From Thermoplasmatota archaeon (GTDB lineage Archaea > Thermoplasmatota > JAKEGO01): a DNA stretch of 46,304 bases. Numbering within the stretch: the stretch's first letter is position 1; each line of letters begins with the position of its first letter. A program made the position numbers and the translations under genes. Below, piece by piece: positions 1-8,954 of this stretch. The stretch is taken from contig JANQNK010000010.1 in NCBI GenBank assembly GCA_028279595.1, forward strand, positions 1-46,304, read 5' to 3'. A model generated the notes under the pieces. The model saw nothing but the letters and a program-made list of their open reading frames with translations. It was not told where the DNA came from and did not search any database.

Positions 1-39
1 GCAGGTCGAAGACGTGACCTATTCCGAGGAGGAGCAGGG

Positions 40-3000
40 CTACCTTCTCTTCCTGAAGATCAGGACCGCCGCTGCCAGTGCCGTCATGACCGCAGTCGCG
101 TCCATTCCCGGGATCTCCCACCATTCGTCGTCACTCCCTCCGCTCGACTTCGCCTTCTTGACGTTCACCTGGGTGGAGACCTCCTCCGACCAGATCCCGT
201 TGGAGCCCATTACGCGCAGCTCGATCTCATGCACGCCCACGTTGAGGTCTTCGGCCTTCACTACTATCGTAGCGTTGGTTCCGAGAACCCCTCCCCGGTT
301 GGTCGTCCACTCCCATTCAGCAATGTCGCGGTCCTCGTCGTAGTCTCCCTCCATGGAGGCGTGTCCCTTCATTATGATCGTGTCCTTGTACCAGACGGCC
401 ACTCCCGGCTTCACCGAGTCGATGATCGCCTCGGGTTCGCGGTTGTCGATCCTGATGGCGACGCTGTCGTGGTCTGAGAAGTCACCGTCGTTGTCCTGGG
501 CGCGGGCGTAGAGCCTGTAATCGTCCGCGGTGTAGATCCTGGTGTCTAGCTCGATGTACCAGTAGTAGTAACCCTCCTCGCTCACGTCGATCTCGAGCGG
601 ATCGTCGAAGTCGATGTCGTCGATCGCCAGCTGGATCTTGGTGATCTCGCCGTCCTCGTCGATCGCGGAACCCTCGCACATGACGATGTGGGTCAGGACA
701 TCGCTGTCCGATGCTGGATAGACTATCTCGATCTCTGGGGCGACGTTCGGCTTGACGATCTCCACCTGGACGGTGTCGGTCGTCTGGTCGCCGTCGTCGT
801 CGGTGGCCCTCGCCCTGATGTTGACCTTGTCGCCGTCATCGTAGTTCGAGTAGTTCCAGTCGTATGACCAGTCCTCCCAGGTTCCGTTGGCCGACTCATC
901 GGTGGCCAGGTTCCACGAGCCCGCTCCGAACTTGATGTGGACCTTGTCCACGTAGCCGTCGTCGGATGCGGTCCCGGTTATCGTTATCTCGCTTCCCGAG
1001 AGGTCGCCGCCCGTCGGATAGGTTATCTCGACCGTCGGAAGAGAGGACATGATGGTGACCGTTATCATGACGACCTCGGACTCGAGTCCGGACTCGGACT
1101 TCGCCCTGGCGTGGATCTCCATGTCGCCGCTGAACCCGTCAGTGTCCCAGTGTGCGTACCAGTCCTCGAGGCCCTCGACGTCAAGTCCGTCATTCTCCCA
1201 GTCCGGGTCCTCGTCCACCTCGCTGTAGGCGACCTCCACGAGTATGACGTCCTCGTCTGACTCCGCGGTCCCGGTTATGTTGACGGTTCCGCTGACCTCG
1301 TCCTCGTCCTCCGGTGCGGTTATCGTGACCTCCGGGGGATCCCCGCTCACCACCTTCAGGGTCTCGTCGACGGTGGTCGACTTCTTGCCGTCCTCGTCCT
1401 CGACCTCGAAGTATATGGGCCATGAGCCAGTTCCGAAGGTGTCTGCGTCCTCCTCGAACTCGGCCTGCGTGCTGAGGGTCCCGCCGCTCCACCACCACCT
1501 GTATCCGGTGATGTTCTTGCCGCTGCCAGAGTGACCCTCGCCCTCGAACGAAACGGTGTCTTCGATGTCCGCGGGGTTGGGTGAGATGTCGATGATCTCC
1601 GCCTCGGGTTTCGAACCTGGTGCGGTGATGGTAAGGGTGTCCATGACCTCGTCGGCCCACTGTCCGGTGTCGTCCTTGACGGTGAAGGTGATGTCGTTGT
1701 CGCCCAGGTCGAACAGGGTGTCATCCGAGCCGATCTCGAACTCGGCCTCGTCGGACAGGAACTCGCCGGAGACGTTCCACAGGTAATCGGTGATGTTCCC
1801 TGCAGTGTGCCCCTCGCCGCTGAAGTACACATCATTGGACGAGCTCCGCTCCACGGGGTTGGGCTCGATGGCGATTATCTCGGCGATCGGCTTCTCGCCC
1901 GGTCTGACGACGTAGGCTGAAACCTCTGCCACGTTGTTGTCGGTATAGGGATCGTACATGTCCGTGACCATGACGATTATCGTTTGCTCGCCGGACATGT
2001 TGGTCGTGTTCCACTCGACTATGAAACCGTTCATCCCGCCGGCGGGTATGTCAACCTTCGCCGCGCCGAGGCGGTGGGCCATGTCGGTCTCGTTGATGTA
2101 GACGGATATGACCGCGGTGGTGTCCTTCAATCCATTGTTGGCCGCGCCGACCATGAACTGGATAGTGTCGTTCACCGGGATGGAGTCCGGAAGGACGACC
2201 ATCGACGGTGAGACGGACACCTCGGGCATGTCGACGAAGTCGCTGAACTTGTAGACGTCGTCGGACCAGAGGAAGAGCCACGGGTCCGGGCCTCCCGGCA
2301 GATAGAGTGAACCGCCGTAGAGGGCGGGCTGTCCGTAGATGAAGCTGAACGGTTTGGTGAGGTAGCGCCAGTTGACGTTCCCTGTATCGATGTCCAGCGA
2401 GTAGAGGTAGGAGTCGATCCCTGCAAGATATATCGTGTCGTTGGTTATCGTCGGAGCTGCCCAGAAGGGCATGCTGAGGTCCTCGGACCATACGACGTTG
2501 CCTGTGTCGGCGTCGAGGCAGTTGACCTCGCCCATCCATGTGACCGCGAAGACATGTCCGTCGTGATACGAAGTGGATGCAATGAGGTCCTGGTCCAGGT
2601 TAGTCCTCCAGATCCACTCGCCGTCGTCGGCCGCACCAGTGAGTGGCGTTGGTCCGCTGCCGTCGGAATCGATGCTGTCCCTGGGCTGCTCGCCGTCGGG
2701 CTCGAAGGCGTAGACGTCGCCGGTTATGTCAGCGACGACGACGTAGTCAGTCCCGCCGTACGAGTATAGGGTCGGGCTAGAGATCGAAAGGGCTGCTCCG
2801 ATCAGAGGGACTCCTATCCCGCCTATCGAGCCGTCGCCGAGCCTCCAGCGCCAGTCGACAGCTCCGGTGTCGGGGTCGAGACCGTATGTTGCGTAGTAGC
2901 CCTCGTTGTCATCATCCGTGCTGTAGGAGGTGACGTAGACATGGTCGAACCCGACCGCGGGTGAAGAGTAAAGGTATCCGCTCGAAACCTCGAAGCGCCA

Positions 3001-5370
3001 TTCCTCGATGCCCGTGGTGAGGTTGTAAGCGCTGAGGTTCTTACCAGCATGCGAGTGTGCGTAGACCTTCCAGTCGTCGATGACTGGACCGGAGAACTCG
3101 AACCCTCCGAAATGGACGGCCCATTCCTCATCTCCGTCGTCGATGTCAAGCGCCACCAGGGCGTTCCCGGATATGATCACAAGGCCCTCGTCGATGTCGA
3201 CCGCGGGTGTGTTCACGTACGACCATACGTCATTGTAGGAGTATGTCCACAGCTCGGTGCCGTCCTCGATGTCGATGGCGTATGTCCTGTTCAACGAGCA
3301 GTAGTACATCACGTCGTCTACGACGGCCGCACCGGAAAGGGTCTGCTGGATGTTCGTCCTGTCGACGGACCATTCAACGGAGGGCAGCGTCGGGCCTCCC
3401 GACATGCTGTATCCGGTGTTCTCCATGTCTGCACCGGAGCGATACCAGTCGTCCAACGGGTCCGGCCTGACGAAGAGCATGGCCGAGGCGTTCTCGGACA
3501 TCATCCCGTCGTCGTCCTCGACCTGGAGCGTTATGTAGTGGGCTCCCGGTGATAGTGACTGGACCGACAGATCGAAGTCCTCGCTCGATGATAGGAATCC
3601 GTCAATGCTGGACGTCCACGTGTAGTACTCCACCGTGCCGTCGTCGTCAGCGTCACCGCTGAAATCGATGGTGGTGGTGCCTACCTGGTAGAGGTCGTCC
3701 GGAGATATGGATACTATCGAACAGGTCGGGGCCTCCCCGCCCGGAATTATGCTGATCTCCCCCGAGCCCTGGTTGTTGGATTCGATTGTCTCGGTGACGT
3801 CGTTGTCGGGATCGACGACGGCGTAGACCTCGAGGCCGCTGTTGGTATCGGGTATCCACTCGTAGAAGACGGGTGTGCTTACCCCGGGCAGGAGCCTAGG
3901 TGCGATGGCGGTCCCGATGAGGTCTCCCGAGCCGTCCGGGTCACCGTCATAGAATTCCACCTCGACGTCCCAGGCGGACATCGTCCCGTCATTGAACACC
4001 TTTGCCACTATCGGGCTTGGAGTGCCCTCTATGGGGGCCGTCGCTCCGACGGTCTTGACCTGCAGGTCCACGTCCATGTCGTGGTCCCCGAAGGCGAACA
4101 GCAGATGGGAATCGACGGGCACGGACACATCGGCGACGCTGATGAAGAGCATCCCGTTGTCTGCACCGAACGATGCCAGGGTGTAACCGGTGGTGTTGTA
4201 CTCCCACACGACGTCCCTTGTTGACATATCGAAGCAGGAAACGATACCTTCGGAAGTGCCGAGGTTGTTCCAGGAGGTATACATGTTCCCGTTGTCGTCG
4301 TGTACCGGCGATGTCCTGATCGGACCGCCCATGTCCTTCTCCCAGGCCTTGGAGCCTGTATCCTTGTCGTAGGCCGTGATGTATCCGTCGTCATCGCCGA
4401 TGTACACGTTGTTGTCGTCCCATGACGGGGTCATGCCGAAGATCCAGTTGTTCGCGGTCTTGACATACTCCTCGCTCCCGTCCGTTATGTCCAGGGCGAA
4501 TAGGCGGTCGCCGTTGGGCACCCACACGATGCCGTTGGTGCCGGAGTCGAGGTCCCATGAAGGACCCGAACCGCTGTGCGACCCCTGACCGGGGATCGAT
4601 ATGTTGACCACGGGGGTGTTCGTCGCCAGCTCAGCCCTCCATTCGAGAGAGCCGTCCGCGTCGTTGATCGCGTAGAGGGCGCCTGGGTTGGCTCCGCCCT
4701 CGACAGCGGTCGCTCCAAGAACGAGGTCAAGGTCGGGGCAGACCGTTACGGGGGCGTAGAATATGCCCTCCGAGTCAGGGACCAGGTCCCCGGTCTGGTA
4801 GTTCCACTCCGCTTCGCCGACGGTCATCGTTCCATCGCCGTTCGGGTCCTCGGCCGGGAACTTGTACAGGTTGCCGTCCACGGAACCGAAGTATACGAAA
4901 TCATCGTAGACGGCAGGGCAACTAACCTCCGGCCATCCCGTCTCCATGAAGTTCTTCTGGTTCCTGAACCTCCAGACGATGTCTCCGGAGTCGGTATCCA
5001 AGGCGAACAATGTGTTCAGGTTGCCGATGTATACCAGTCCGTTCTCGGTATCGACGGCTGCCGAGGATTGTATCGTTATCCAATCCAGCGGTGTCGACCA
5101 CAGCTCCTCTCCGTTCCTGATGTCCACAGCATGGACGTTGTAGTCGTATCCACTGAAGTATACGACGCCGTCGGCCACGGTGGGCGTGTTCAGGTAGAAG
5201 ATGTCGCTCTCATATGTCCACATCACATTGTCGTCCTCTGGTAAGGTCCCGTTGTAGTACCCGCTCTTGTCGAGCGAGCCCTGGAACATCGGCCAGTCGG
5301 CCGAGGAGGTTCCAACCACAAGTAACGAGCTCAGTAACACAAACAGCACTACGGGTATCCAGTGCCTCAT
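40..5370 (-). CDS. giant secreted PQQ-propeller / CARDB / Ig-like surface protein with C-terminal membrane tail
   Basis: About 1776 residues. I start at the ATG at 5370, not the ATG at 5388, because GGTGAT lies just upstream and the protein then opens with a clean signal peptide (MRH, hydrophobic core, TSSA/DW). Order of parts: a first PQQ-type beta-propeller (about 25-440) with recurring blade motifs of the type GxxxWxxxL and xxYIGxxDxxLxALD; a CARDB-like domain (about 445-550); a PKD-like domain; a second propeller (about 650-1090); a second CARDB-like domain; two PKD-like domains; three Ig-like repeats around NITGTAxxD motifs; a last PKD-like domain; an Asp/Ser linker; then PGM, a hydrophobic stretch and FRKRR. 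An EF-hand-like loop, DPNGDGTMTVGE, sits in the first propeller. The protein is probably exported, calcium-rich and anchored by an archaeosortase-like tail. Its ligand and role are unknown. It is transcribed alone. Confidence 0.88.
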   Translation of the reverse strand: MRHWIPVVLFVLLSSLLVVGTSSADWPMFQGSLDKSGYYNGTLPEDDNVMWTYESDIFYLNTPTVADGVVYFSGYDYNVHAVDIRNGEELWSTPLDWITIQSSAAVDTENGLVYIGNLNTLFALDTDSGDIVWRFRNQKNFMETGWPEVSCPAVYDDFVYFGSVDGNLYKFPAEDPNGDGTMTVGEAEWNYQTGDLVPDSEGIFYAPVTVCPDLDLVLGATAVEGGANPGALYAINDADGSLEWRAELATNTPVVNISIPGQGSHSGSGPSWDLDSGTNGIVWVPNGDRLFALDITDGSEEYVKTANNWIFGMTPSWDDNNVYIGDDDGYITAYDKDTGSKAWEKDMGGPIRTSPVHDDNGNMYTSWNNLGTSEGIVSCFDMSTRDVVWEYNTTGYTLASFGADNGMLFISVADVSVPVDSHLLFAFGDHDMDVDLQVKTVGATAPIEGTPSPIVAKVFNDGTMSAWDVEVEFYDGDPDGSGDLIGTAIAPRLLPGVSTPVFYEWIPDTNSGLEVYAVVDPDNDVTETIESNNQGSGEISIIPGGEAPTCSIVSISPDDLYQVGTTTIDFSGDADDDGTVEYYTWTSSIDGFLSSSEDFDLSVQSLSPGAHYITLQVEDDDGMMSENASAMLFVRPDPLDDWYRSGADMENTGYSMSGGPTLPSVEWSVDRTNIQQTLSGAAVVDDVMYYCSLNRTYAIDIEDGTELWTYSYNDVWSYVNTPAVDIDEGLVIISGNALVALDIDDGDEEWAVHFGGFEFSGPVIDDWKVYAHSHAGKNLSAYNLTTGIEEWRFEVSSGYLYSSPAVGFDHVYVTSYSTDDDNEGYYATYGLDPDTGAVDWRWRLGDGSIGGIGVPLIGAALSISSPTLYSYGGTDYVVVADITGDVYAFEPDGEQPRDSIDSDGSGPTPLTGAADDGEWIWRTNLDQDLIASTSYHDGHVFAVTWMGEVNCLDADTGNVVWSEDLSMPFWAAPTITNDTIYLAGIDSYLYSLDIDTGNVNWRYLTKPFSFIYGQPALYGGSLYLPGGPDPWLFLWSDDVYKFSDFVDMPEVSVSPSMVVLPDSIPVNDTIQFMVGAANNGLKDTTAVISVYINETDMAHRLGAAKVDIPAGGMNGFIVEWNTTNMSGEQTIIVMVTDMYDPYTDNNVAEVSAYVVRPGEKPIAEIIAIEPNPVERSSSNDVYFSGEGHTAGNITDYLWNVSGEFLSDEAEFEIGSDDTLFDLGDNDITFTVKDDTGQWADEVMDTLTITAPGSKPEAEIIDISPNPADIEDTVSFEGEGHSGSGKNITGYRWWWSGGTLSTQAEFEEDADTFGTGSWPIYFEVEDEDGKKSTTVDETLKVVSGDPPEVTITAPEDEDEVSGTVNITGTAESDEDVILVEVAYSEVDEDPDWENDGLDVEGLEDWYAHWDTDGFSGDMEIHARAKSESGLESEVVMITVTIMSSLPTVEITYPTGGDLSGSEITITGTASDDGYVDKVHIKFGAGSWNLATDESANGTWEDWSYDWNYSNYDDGDKVNIRARATDDDGDQTTDTVQVEIVKPNVAPEIEIVYPASDSDVLTHIVMCEGSAIDEDGEITKIQLAIDDIDFDDPLEIDVSEEGYYYWYIELDTRIYTADDYRLYARAQDNDGDFSDHDSVAIRIDNREPEAIIDSVKPGVAVWYKDTIIMKGHASMEGDYDEDRDIAEWEWTTNRGGVLGTNATIVVKAEDLNVGVHEIELRVMGSNGIWSEEVSTQVNVKKAKSSGGSDDEWWEIPGMDATAVMTALAAAVLIFRKRR

Positions 5371-5413
5371 CACATCACCTTTAGTCATTCTAGCGAATCT
5401 AATCCATTCTACC

Positions 5414-5422
5414 TATAAATAA
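5414..5422 (-). promoter_or_regulatory. TATA box for the propeller protein gene
   Basis: TTATTTATA on the minus strand. Transcription would begin near 5392, giving a leader of about 20 nt to the ATG at 5370 with a GGTGAT ribosome-binding site. Confidence 0.55.
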
Positions 5423-5500
5423 CATGTTGTAGCGATGTAACCGGGACGTATCTGGCATATGTCGATTTCTACGTCTAGATATCCTCAAAATCGCCGAAGG

Positions 5501-5508
5501 TTTAAATA
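5501..5508 (+). promoter_or_regulatory. upstream TATA box, possible second promoter of the glycan cassette or of a small RNA
   Basis: TTTAAATA preceded by a purine-rich BRE-like stretch. The predicted start is near 5531, about 108 nt before the GT2 ATG and exactly at the first of two small hairpins. Confidence 0.45.
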
Positions 5509-5531
5509 TCTATGAAGGTCGGTCGATGGAC

Positions 5532-5560
5532 TGCCTCGGAGGCAAATCATCGGTCCCGAT
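5532..5560 (+). other. two adjacent short hairpins in the 5' region of the GT2 gene
   Basis: TGCCT-CGG-AGGCA at 5532-5544 and ATCGG-TC-CCGAT at 5549-5560. They would lie at the 5' end of a transcript from the TATA box at 5501. A function is not evident. Confidence 0.35.
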
Positions 5561-5606
5561 CCCTGCGTTAAAAGGGTCATTCCGTCCGTCAGACCGCATA
5601 AAAAGA

Positions 5607-5614
5607 CTTAAATC
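5607..5614 (+). promoter_or_regulatory. TATA box for a leaderless GT2 transcript
   Basis: CTTAAATC, preceded by an A-rich stretch, lies about 28 nt before the ATG at 5639. This is the leaderless spacing seen at many genes here. Confidence 0.5.
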
Positions 5615-5638
5615 ACCCAGTGGATTGTTTTCTCTGAC

Positions 5639-6571
5639 ATGAGGCCTACGATCTCCGTGGTCATTCCCGTCTACAACGGGGAGGACGTGCTTCCACGCTG
5701 CCTCGACGCCTGCGCGAACCAGGAGGGGTTGGAGGAGGACTACGAGATAGTGGTCGTTGACAACGGTTCTACCGATTCAACGCTCGGAATTCTCAAGGAA
5801 TATTCCAAGAGATACGGGAACATCAGGTACATCGAGGAATCCAAACGGTCCTCTTACGCGGCCCGGAACAGGGCTCTAAAGGAGACGGACAGCCAGACAC
5901 TGGTCTTCACCGACGCGGACACCATCCCTTCGGCGGGTTGGCTTGCCGCCTACATCAAGTGTTTGAAAGACCACGACGGCATCAAGCTGATCGGTGGAGC
6001 GGTGGACGTGACCGCGGATGAGTCCAATGCCTGTGCGGTGTACGACAAGCTGAACTACCTCAACCAGGAGATGTTCGTGAAGGAGAAGGATTTCGCTGCG
6101 ACGGCGAACGTCCTTGTCGACAGGAGCGTCTTCGATGAGGTTGGGGAGTTCGATCCGGACCTCATCTCGGGGGGCGACCTGGAATTCGGCCTCAGGGCGA
6201 CGGCGAGGTTCGAGATGATATACTGTTCTGCGGCGGTGGTCGAGCATCCGGCCAGGGATTCGCTGGTAAAGGTCCTGAAGAAGAACTTCCGGATCGGGAT
6301 CGGGTTCGCCCAGGTCCACCGGCGGCGTACTGACGGGAACATCCCGGCGGGATCGATGGTCCGACATCTCGTTCCCAACGTCGGTCTGCTGAAGACAGGC
6401 TCGTTCCCGAGATTGTCGGTAGAGACCTACAACGAACTACCCAGGAGCGGTTCCGTCAGGTTCAAATTGCTGATGATAGATATCGTAGCGCGATATGTCC
6501 AGTTCCTCGGACGCGGAGAGGGGTCCGGCAGGGCCCCCGGGTCCGCGAACGGTAGGAAGCGGAGGGTCTGA
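5639..6571 (+). CDS. family 2 glycosyltransferase
   Basis: 310 residues. It has the GT-A fold hallmarks of family GT2: the N-terminal strand SVVIPVYNGEDVL (about 5-17), VVDNGSTDST (about 39-48), the metal-binding TDADT (about 91-95), and a SGGDLEFGLR segment in the position of the catalytic base (about 178-187). There is no strong membrane span, so it probably acts on the cytoplasmic face on a lipid-linked glycan. It is the first gene of a tight run (GT2, GT4, pyruvyl transferase) with a 1-nt gap to the next gene, and so is likely cotranscribed. The sugar donor and acceptor cannot be read from the sequence. The C-terminal 25 residues are Gly/Arg-rich and probably disordered. Confidence 0.9.
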   Translation: MRPTISVVIPVYNGEDVLPRCLDACANQEGLEEDYEIVVVDNGSTDSTLGILKEYSKRYGNIRYIEESKRSSYAARNRALKETDSQTLVFTDADTIPSAGWLAAYIKCLKDHDGIKLIGGAVDVTADESNACAVYDKLNYLNQEMFVKEKDFAATANVLVDRSVFDEVGEFDPDLISGGDLEFGLRATARFEMIYCSAAVVEHPARDSLVKVLKKNFRIGIGFAQVHRRRTDGNIPAGSMVRHLVPNVGLLKTGSFPRLSVETYNELPRSGSVRFKLLMIDIVARYVQFLGRGEGSGRAPGSANGRKRRV

Positions 6572-6572
6572 A

Positions 6573-7754
6573 ATGAGGATACTGTACGTTCTCGGTCGGT
6601 TCCCGAACGTCTCGAACACATTCATCATCTCCGAGGTCGCGGGGCTCATCAGGAAGGGCCACGACGTCAACGTTATCTCCCTCGAGAAGCCCGAGGGGAT
6701 CGACGTGGCCGCCCACCCCGAAGTAGCGGTCCACGACCTCGTCTCCAGGACCACGTACATCGACAGGGCGGCACTGATCAGGACCGTGGGGCGGTCGATC
6801 GCCGCGATGCTCAAGAACCCGTACGACGAGCTCTGGTCCGACGGGGACCTTCACAAGAGGGCCCTGACCGAGCGGATCGGTAAGGCCGTTCGGAAGGGGG
6901 AGTACGACGTTATCCACACACATTTCGCCAAGGACTTCGCCAAGGTCGCCCTCGCTGCGGCCGTCGACGCCGGGGTTCCGTTCACGTTCACGACGCATGC
7001 ATTCGACCTCTACGACGAGGAGAAGAAGATGCCCGACGAAGACCTGCGCACCATGGTCGAACGCTGTGCCAAAGCGATCACGATATCGGAGTACAACAGG
7101 GACCACATCATCTCGGTCTGCGGGCAGTCAGCAGCCGAAAGGGTCGAGATAGTCCACTGCGGGATAGAACCGGACAAGTTCCCGGCGATCTACAGGGGCG
7201 GCGGCAACTCCGTGTTGACCGTCTCCAGGCTCGTGGAGAAGAAGGGGATCGACGTCCTCGTGAGGGCCGCAGGACGGCTCGACACCGACCTTCGGTTCGA
7301 CATCGTCGGCGGCGGGCCGCTGCATGGTCCGCTGACCAAGCAGGTGAAGGAGTCCGAGTTGACAGACAGGATCACGTTCCACGGTTCAGTGGATGATGAG
7401 ACCCTGCTGAACCTGTACGATGAAGCACTGATGTTCGTCCTCCCCTGCGTCACGGCGTCCAACGCCGACAGGGACGGCATACCGGTGGTCCTCATGGAGG
7501 CCATGGCCTCGGGCCTGCCGGTGATCAGCACCGACGTCAGCGGTATACCCGAGCTCATCGTCGACGGCGAGACGGGATTGACGGTCCATGAGGGCGACGA
7601 CAACGCGCTGGCGGATGCGATGACACGTCTCGCCGGGGATGGCGGTCTGAGGGATCGGCTCGGTTCGGCCGGCAGGGCCAAGGTCGCAGCGGAGTTCAAC
7701 ATCGACGATTCTGTGGACCGGCTCATCGGGATCTGGGAGGACGCGGCACGATGA
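6573..7754 (+). CDS. family 4 glycosyltransferase, WcaL-like
   Basis: 393 residues from the ATG at 6573, one base after the GT2 stop, with GGAGGG at 6561-6566 as ribosome-binding site. The frame is open further upstream (to 6495), but that extension is low-complexity and overlaps GT2. It is a GT-B fold protein: N-terminal MRILYVLGRFP, HTHFAKDFAKVAL and TTHAFDLY, then a C-terminal Rossmann domain with SRLVEKKGIDVLV and the EX7E nucleotide-sugar region around PVVLMEAMASGLPVIST. The TFIISEV and THAFD features resemble colanic-acid-type WcaL transferases. It overlaps the next gene by 4 nt (ATGA), implying translational coupling. Donor and linkage are unknown. Confidence 0.9.
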   Translation: MRILYVLGRFPNVSNTFIISEVAGLIRKGHDVNVISLEKPEGIDVAAHPEVAVHDLVSRTTYIDRAALIRTVGRSIAAMLKNPYDELWSDGDLHKRALTERIGKAVRKGEYDVIHTHFAKDFAKVALAAAVDAGVPFTFTTHAFDLYDEEKKMPDEDLRTMVERCAKAITISEYNRDHIISVCGQSAAERVEIVHCGIEPDKFPAIYRGGGNSVLTVSRLVEKKGIDVLVRAAGRLDTDLRFDIVGGGPLHGPLTKQVKESELTDRITFHGSVDDETLLNLYDEALMFVLPCVTASNADRDGIPVVLMEAMASGLPVISTDVSGIPELIVDGETGLTVHEGDDNALADAMTRLAGDGGLRDRLGSAGRAKVAAEFNIDDSVDRLIGIWEDAAR

Positions 7755-8938
7755 ACACGAAGGTCCTGTTCATCGGGAACTACTGCTCCTCGAACAGGGG
7801 GGACGCGGCCATCATAGACGGGATGCTGGGCGACATCCGGGCCACCATTCCAGATTGTGAGATCAGGATGACCTCGCTCTTCCAGGATGTCGCACGAAAG
7901 GTCCACGGGGTCGATACGGCAGGACCATGGTACTGGACGGAGTCCAGGTCCGATGTGATCTCTGCGCGAGCCAGGTTCCTCCTGTCTGGCCGGAGCTCGC
8001 TTCCGAAGGCGTATGCCTGGGCGGACATCGCGGTGGCGGTCGGCGGATCATACATCCACGACAGGTACCACCCAGCTATCGTGGGGAGGCTCCTCGAACT
8101 CAAGGCGCTCCTCAGGGCGGGCGTACCGACATTCCTATATTCACATTCCATCGGTCCATTCACTCGCCCAGCTACGAGTAAGATGGCGTCGGACGTTCTT
8201 GAACGGGTCGACGGCATCACCGTCAGGGAGAGTGTCTCGCGGGACCAGGTGGAGGAACTCTCCGGCCGTGACGTGGTAATAGCGTCCGATGCCGCGTTCA
8301 TGGCGCCGCCGGGGGATCCCGATATCGGGGACCTAATGAACCGGATCGAAGGGATATCGGGATCGAATGGATACATCACCGTCAGCGTCCGGGACCTGAA
8401 GGGGTTCTACGACAAGGGGGTCCAGGACAGGACGTTCAAGGACCTTTCCGGATCATTGAAGGATATCGCAAAAGGTCAAGGTGTTGGCGTCGTCTTCGTC
8501 CCCATGTGTACCGACATGGGCGGCTACCGCCACGACGACCGCGTCCCCTCCAAACGCTTGGCCAGATCGATGCGGTCGGACGACCGGACCCTGGTGGTGG
8601 AGGGCGAGCCGACCCACATGGACCTGAGGGGGATCATCGCGGGCGCGAGAGCGCACATCGGCCTGCGCATGCACTCCAACATTCTCGCTCTGGCGACGGG
8701 AACCCCGGTCGTCGGGATCGGTTACGAACACAAGACGAAGGGCATCATGGAGGACATGGGCCTTTCCCGCTACCATTTCGAAGCGCATGCAGTGAGCCGG
8801 AAGCGGTTGTTGAGTACGGCAGCAGACCTGTTCAAGAACGAGCAGGACCTTCGCGAACATATCTCCGGCGAGGTCGAGAACGCCACAACCAGCGCGCACC
8901 AGTCCTCAGTACTTCTAAAAAAGATAATAGACCGATGA
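7751..8938 (+). CDS. polysaccharide pyruvyl transferase family protein, WcaK-like
   Basis: 395 residues. The start FIGNYCSSNRGDAAIIDGML, the central VGGSYIHDRY and YSHSIGPF segments, VTVRES-like positions and the late GLRMHSNILALATGTPVVGIGYEHK block are typical of the PS_pyruv_trans family. These enzymes add ketal-linked pyruvate from phosphoenolpyruvate to a sugar of a surface polymer. Its ATG overlaps the GT4 stop. The pairing with a WcaL-like GT4 and a WzxC-like flippase on the opposite strand recalls the bacterial wzxC-wcaK-wcaL set. The acceptor sugar is unknown. Some family members have other roles, so pyruvylation is inferred. Confidence 0.86.
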   Translation: MNTKVLFIGNYCSSNRGDAAIIDGMLGDIRATIPDCEIRMTSLFQDVARKVHGVDTAGPWYWTESRSDVISARARFLLSGRSSLPKAYAWADIAVAVGGSYIHDRYHPAIVGRLLELKALLRAGVPTFLYSHSIGPFTRPATSKMASDVLERVDGITVRESVSRDQVEELSGRDVVIASDAAFMAPPGDPDIGDLMNRIEGISGSNGYITVSVRDLKGFYDKGVQDRTFKDLSGSLKDIAKGQGVGVVFVPMCTDMGGYRHDDRVPSKRLARSMRSDDRTLVVEGEPTHMDLRGIIAGARAHIGLRMHSNILALATGTPVVGIGYEHKTKGIMEDMGLSRYHFEAHAVSRKRLLSTAADLFKNEQDLREHISGEVENATTSAHQSSVLLKKIIDR

Positions 8939-8954
8939 ATGTGGTGAAAGGCAC

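Noticed and set aside
1..39. Start of another gene at the left edge
   Set aside because: Only 39 bases lie beyond the propeller gene stop, too little to call a gene on either strand.
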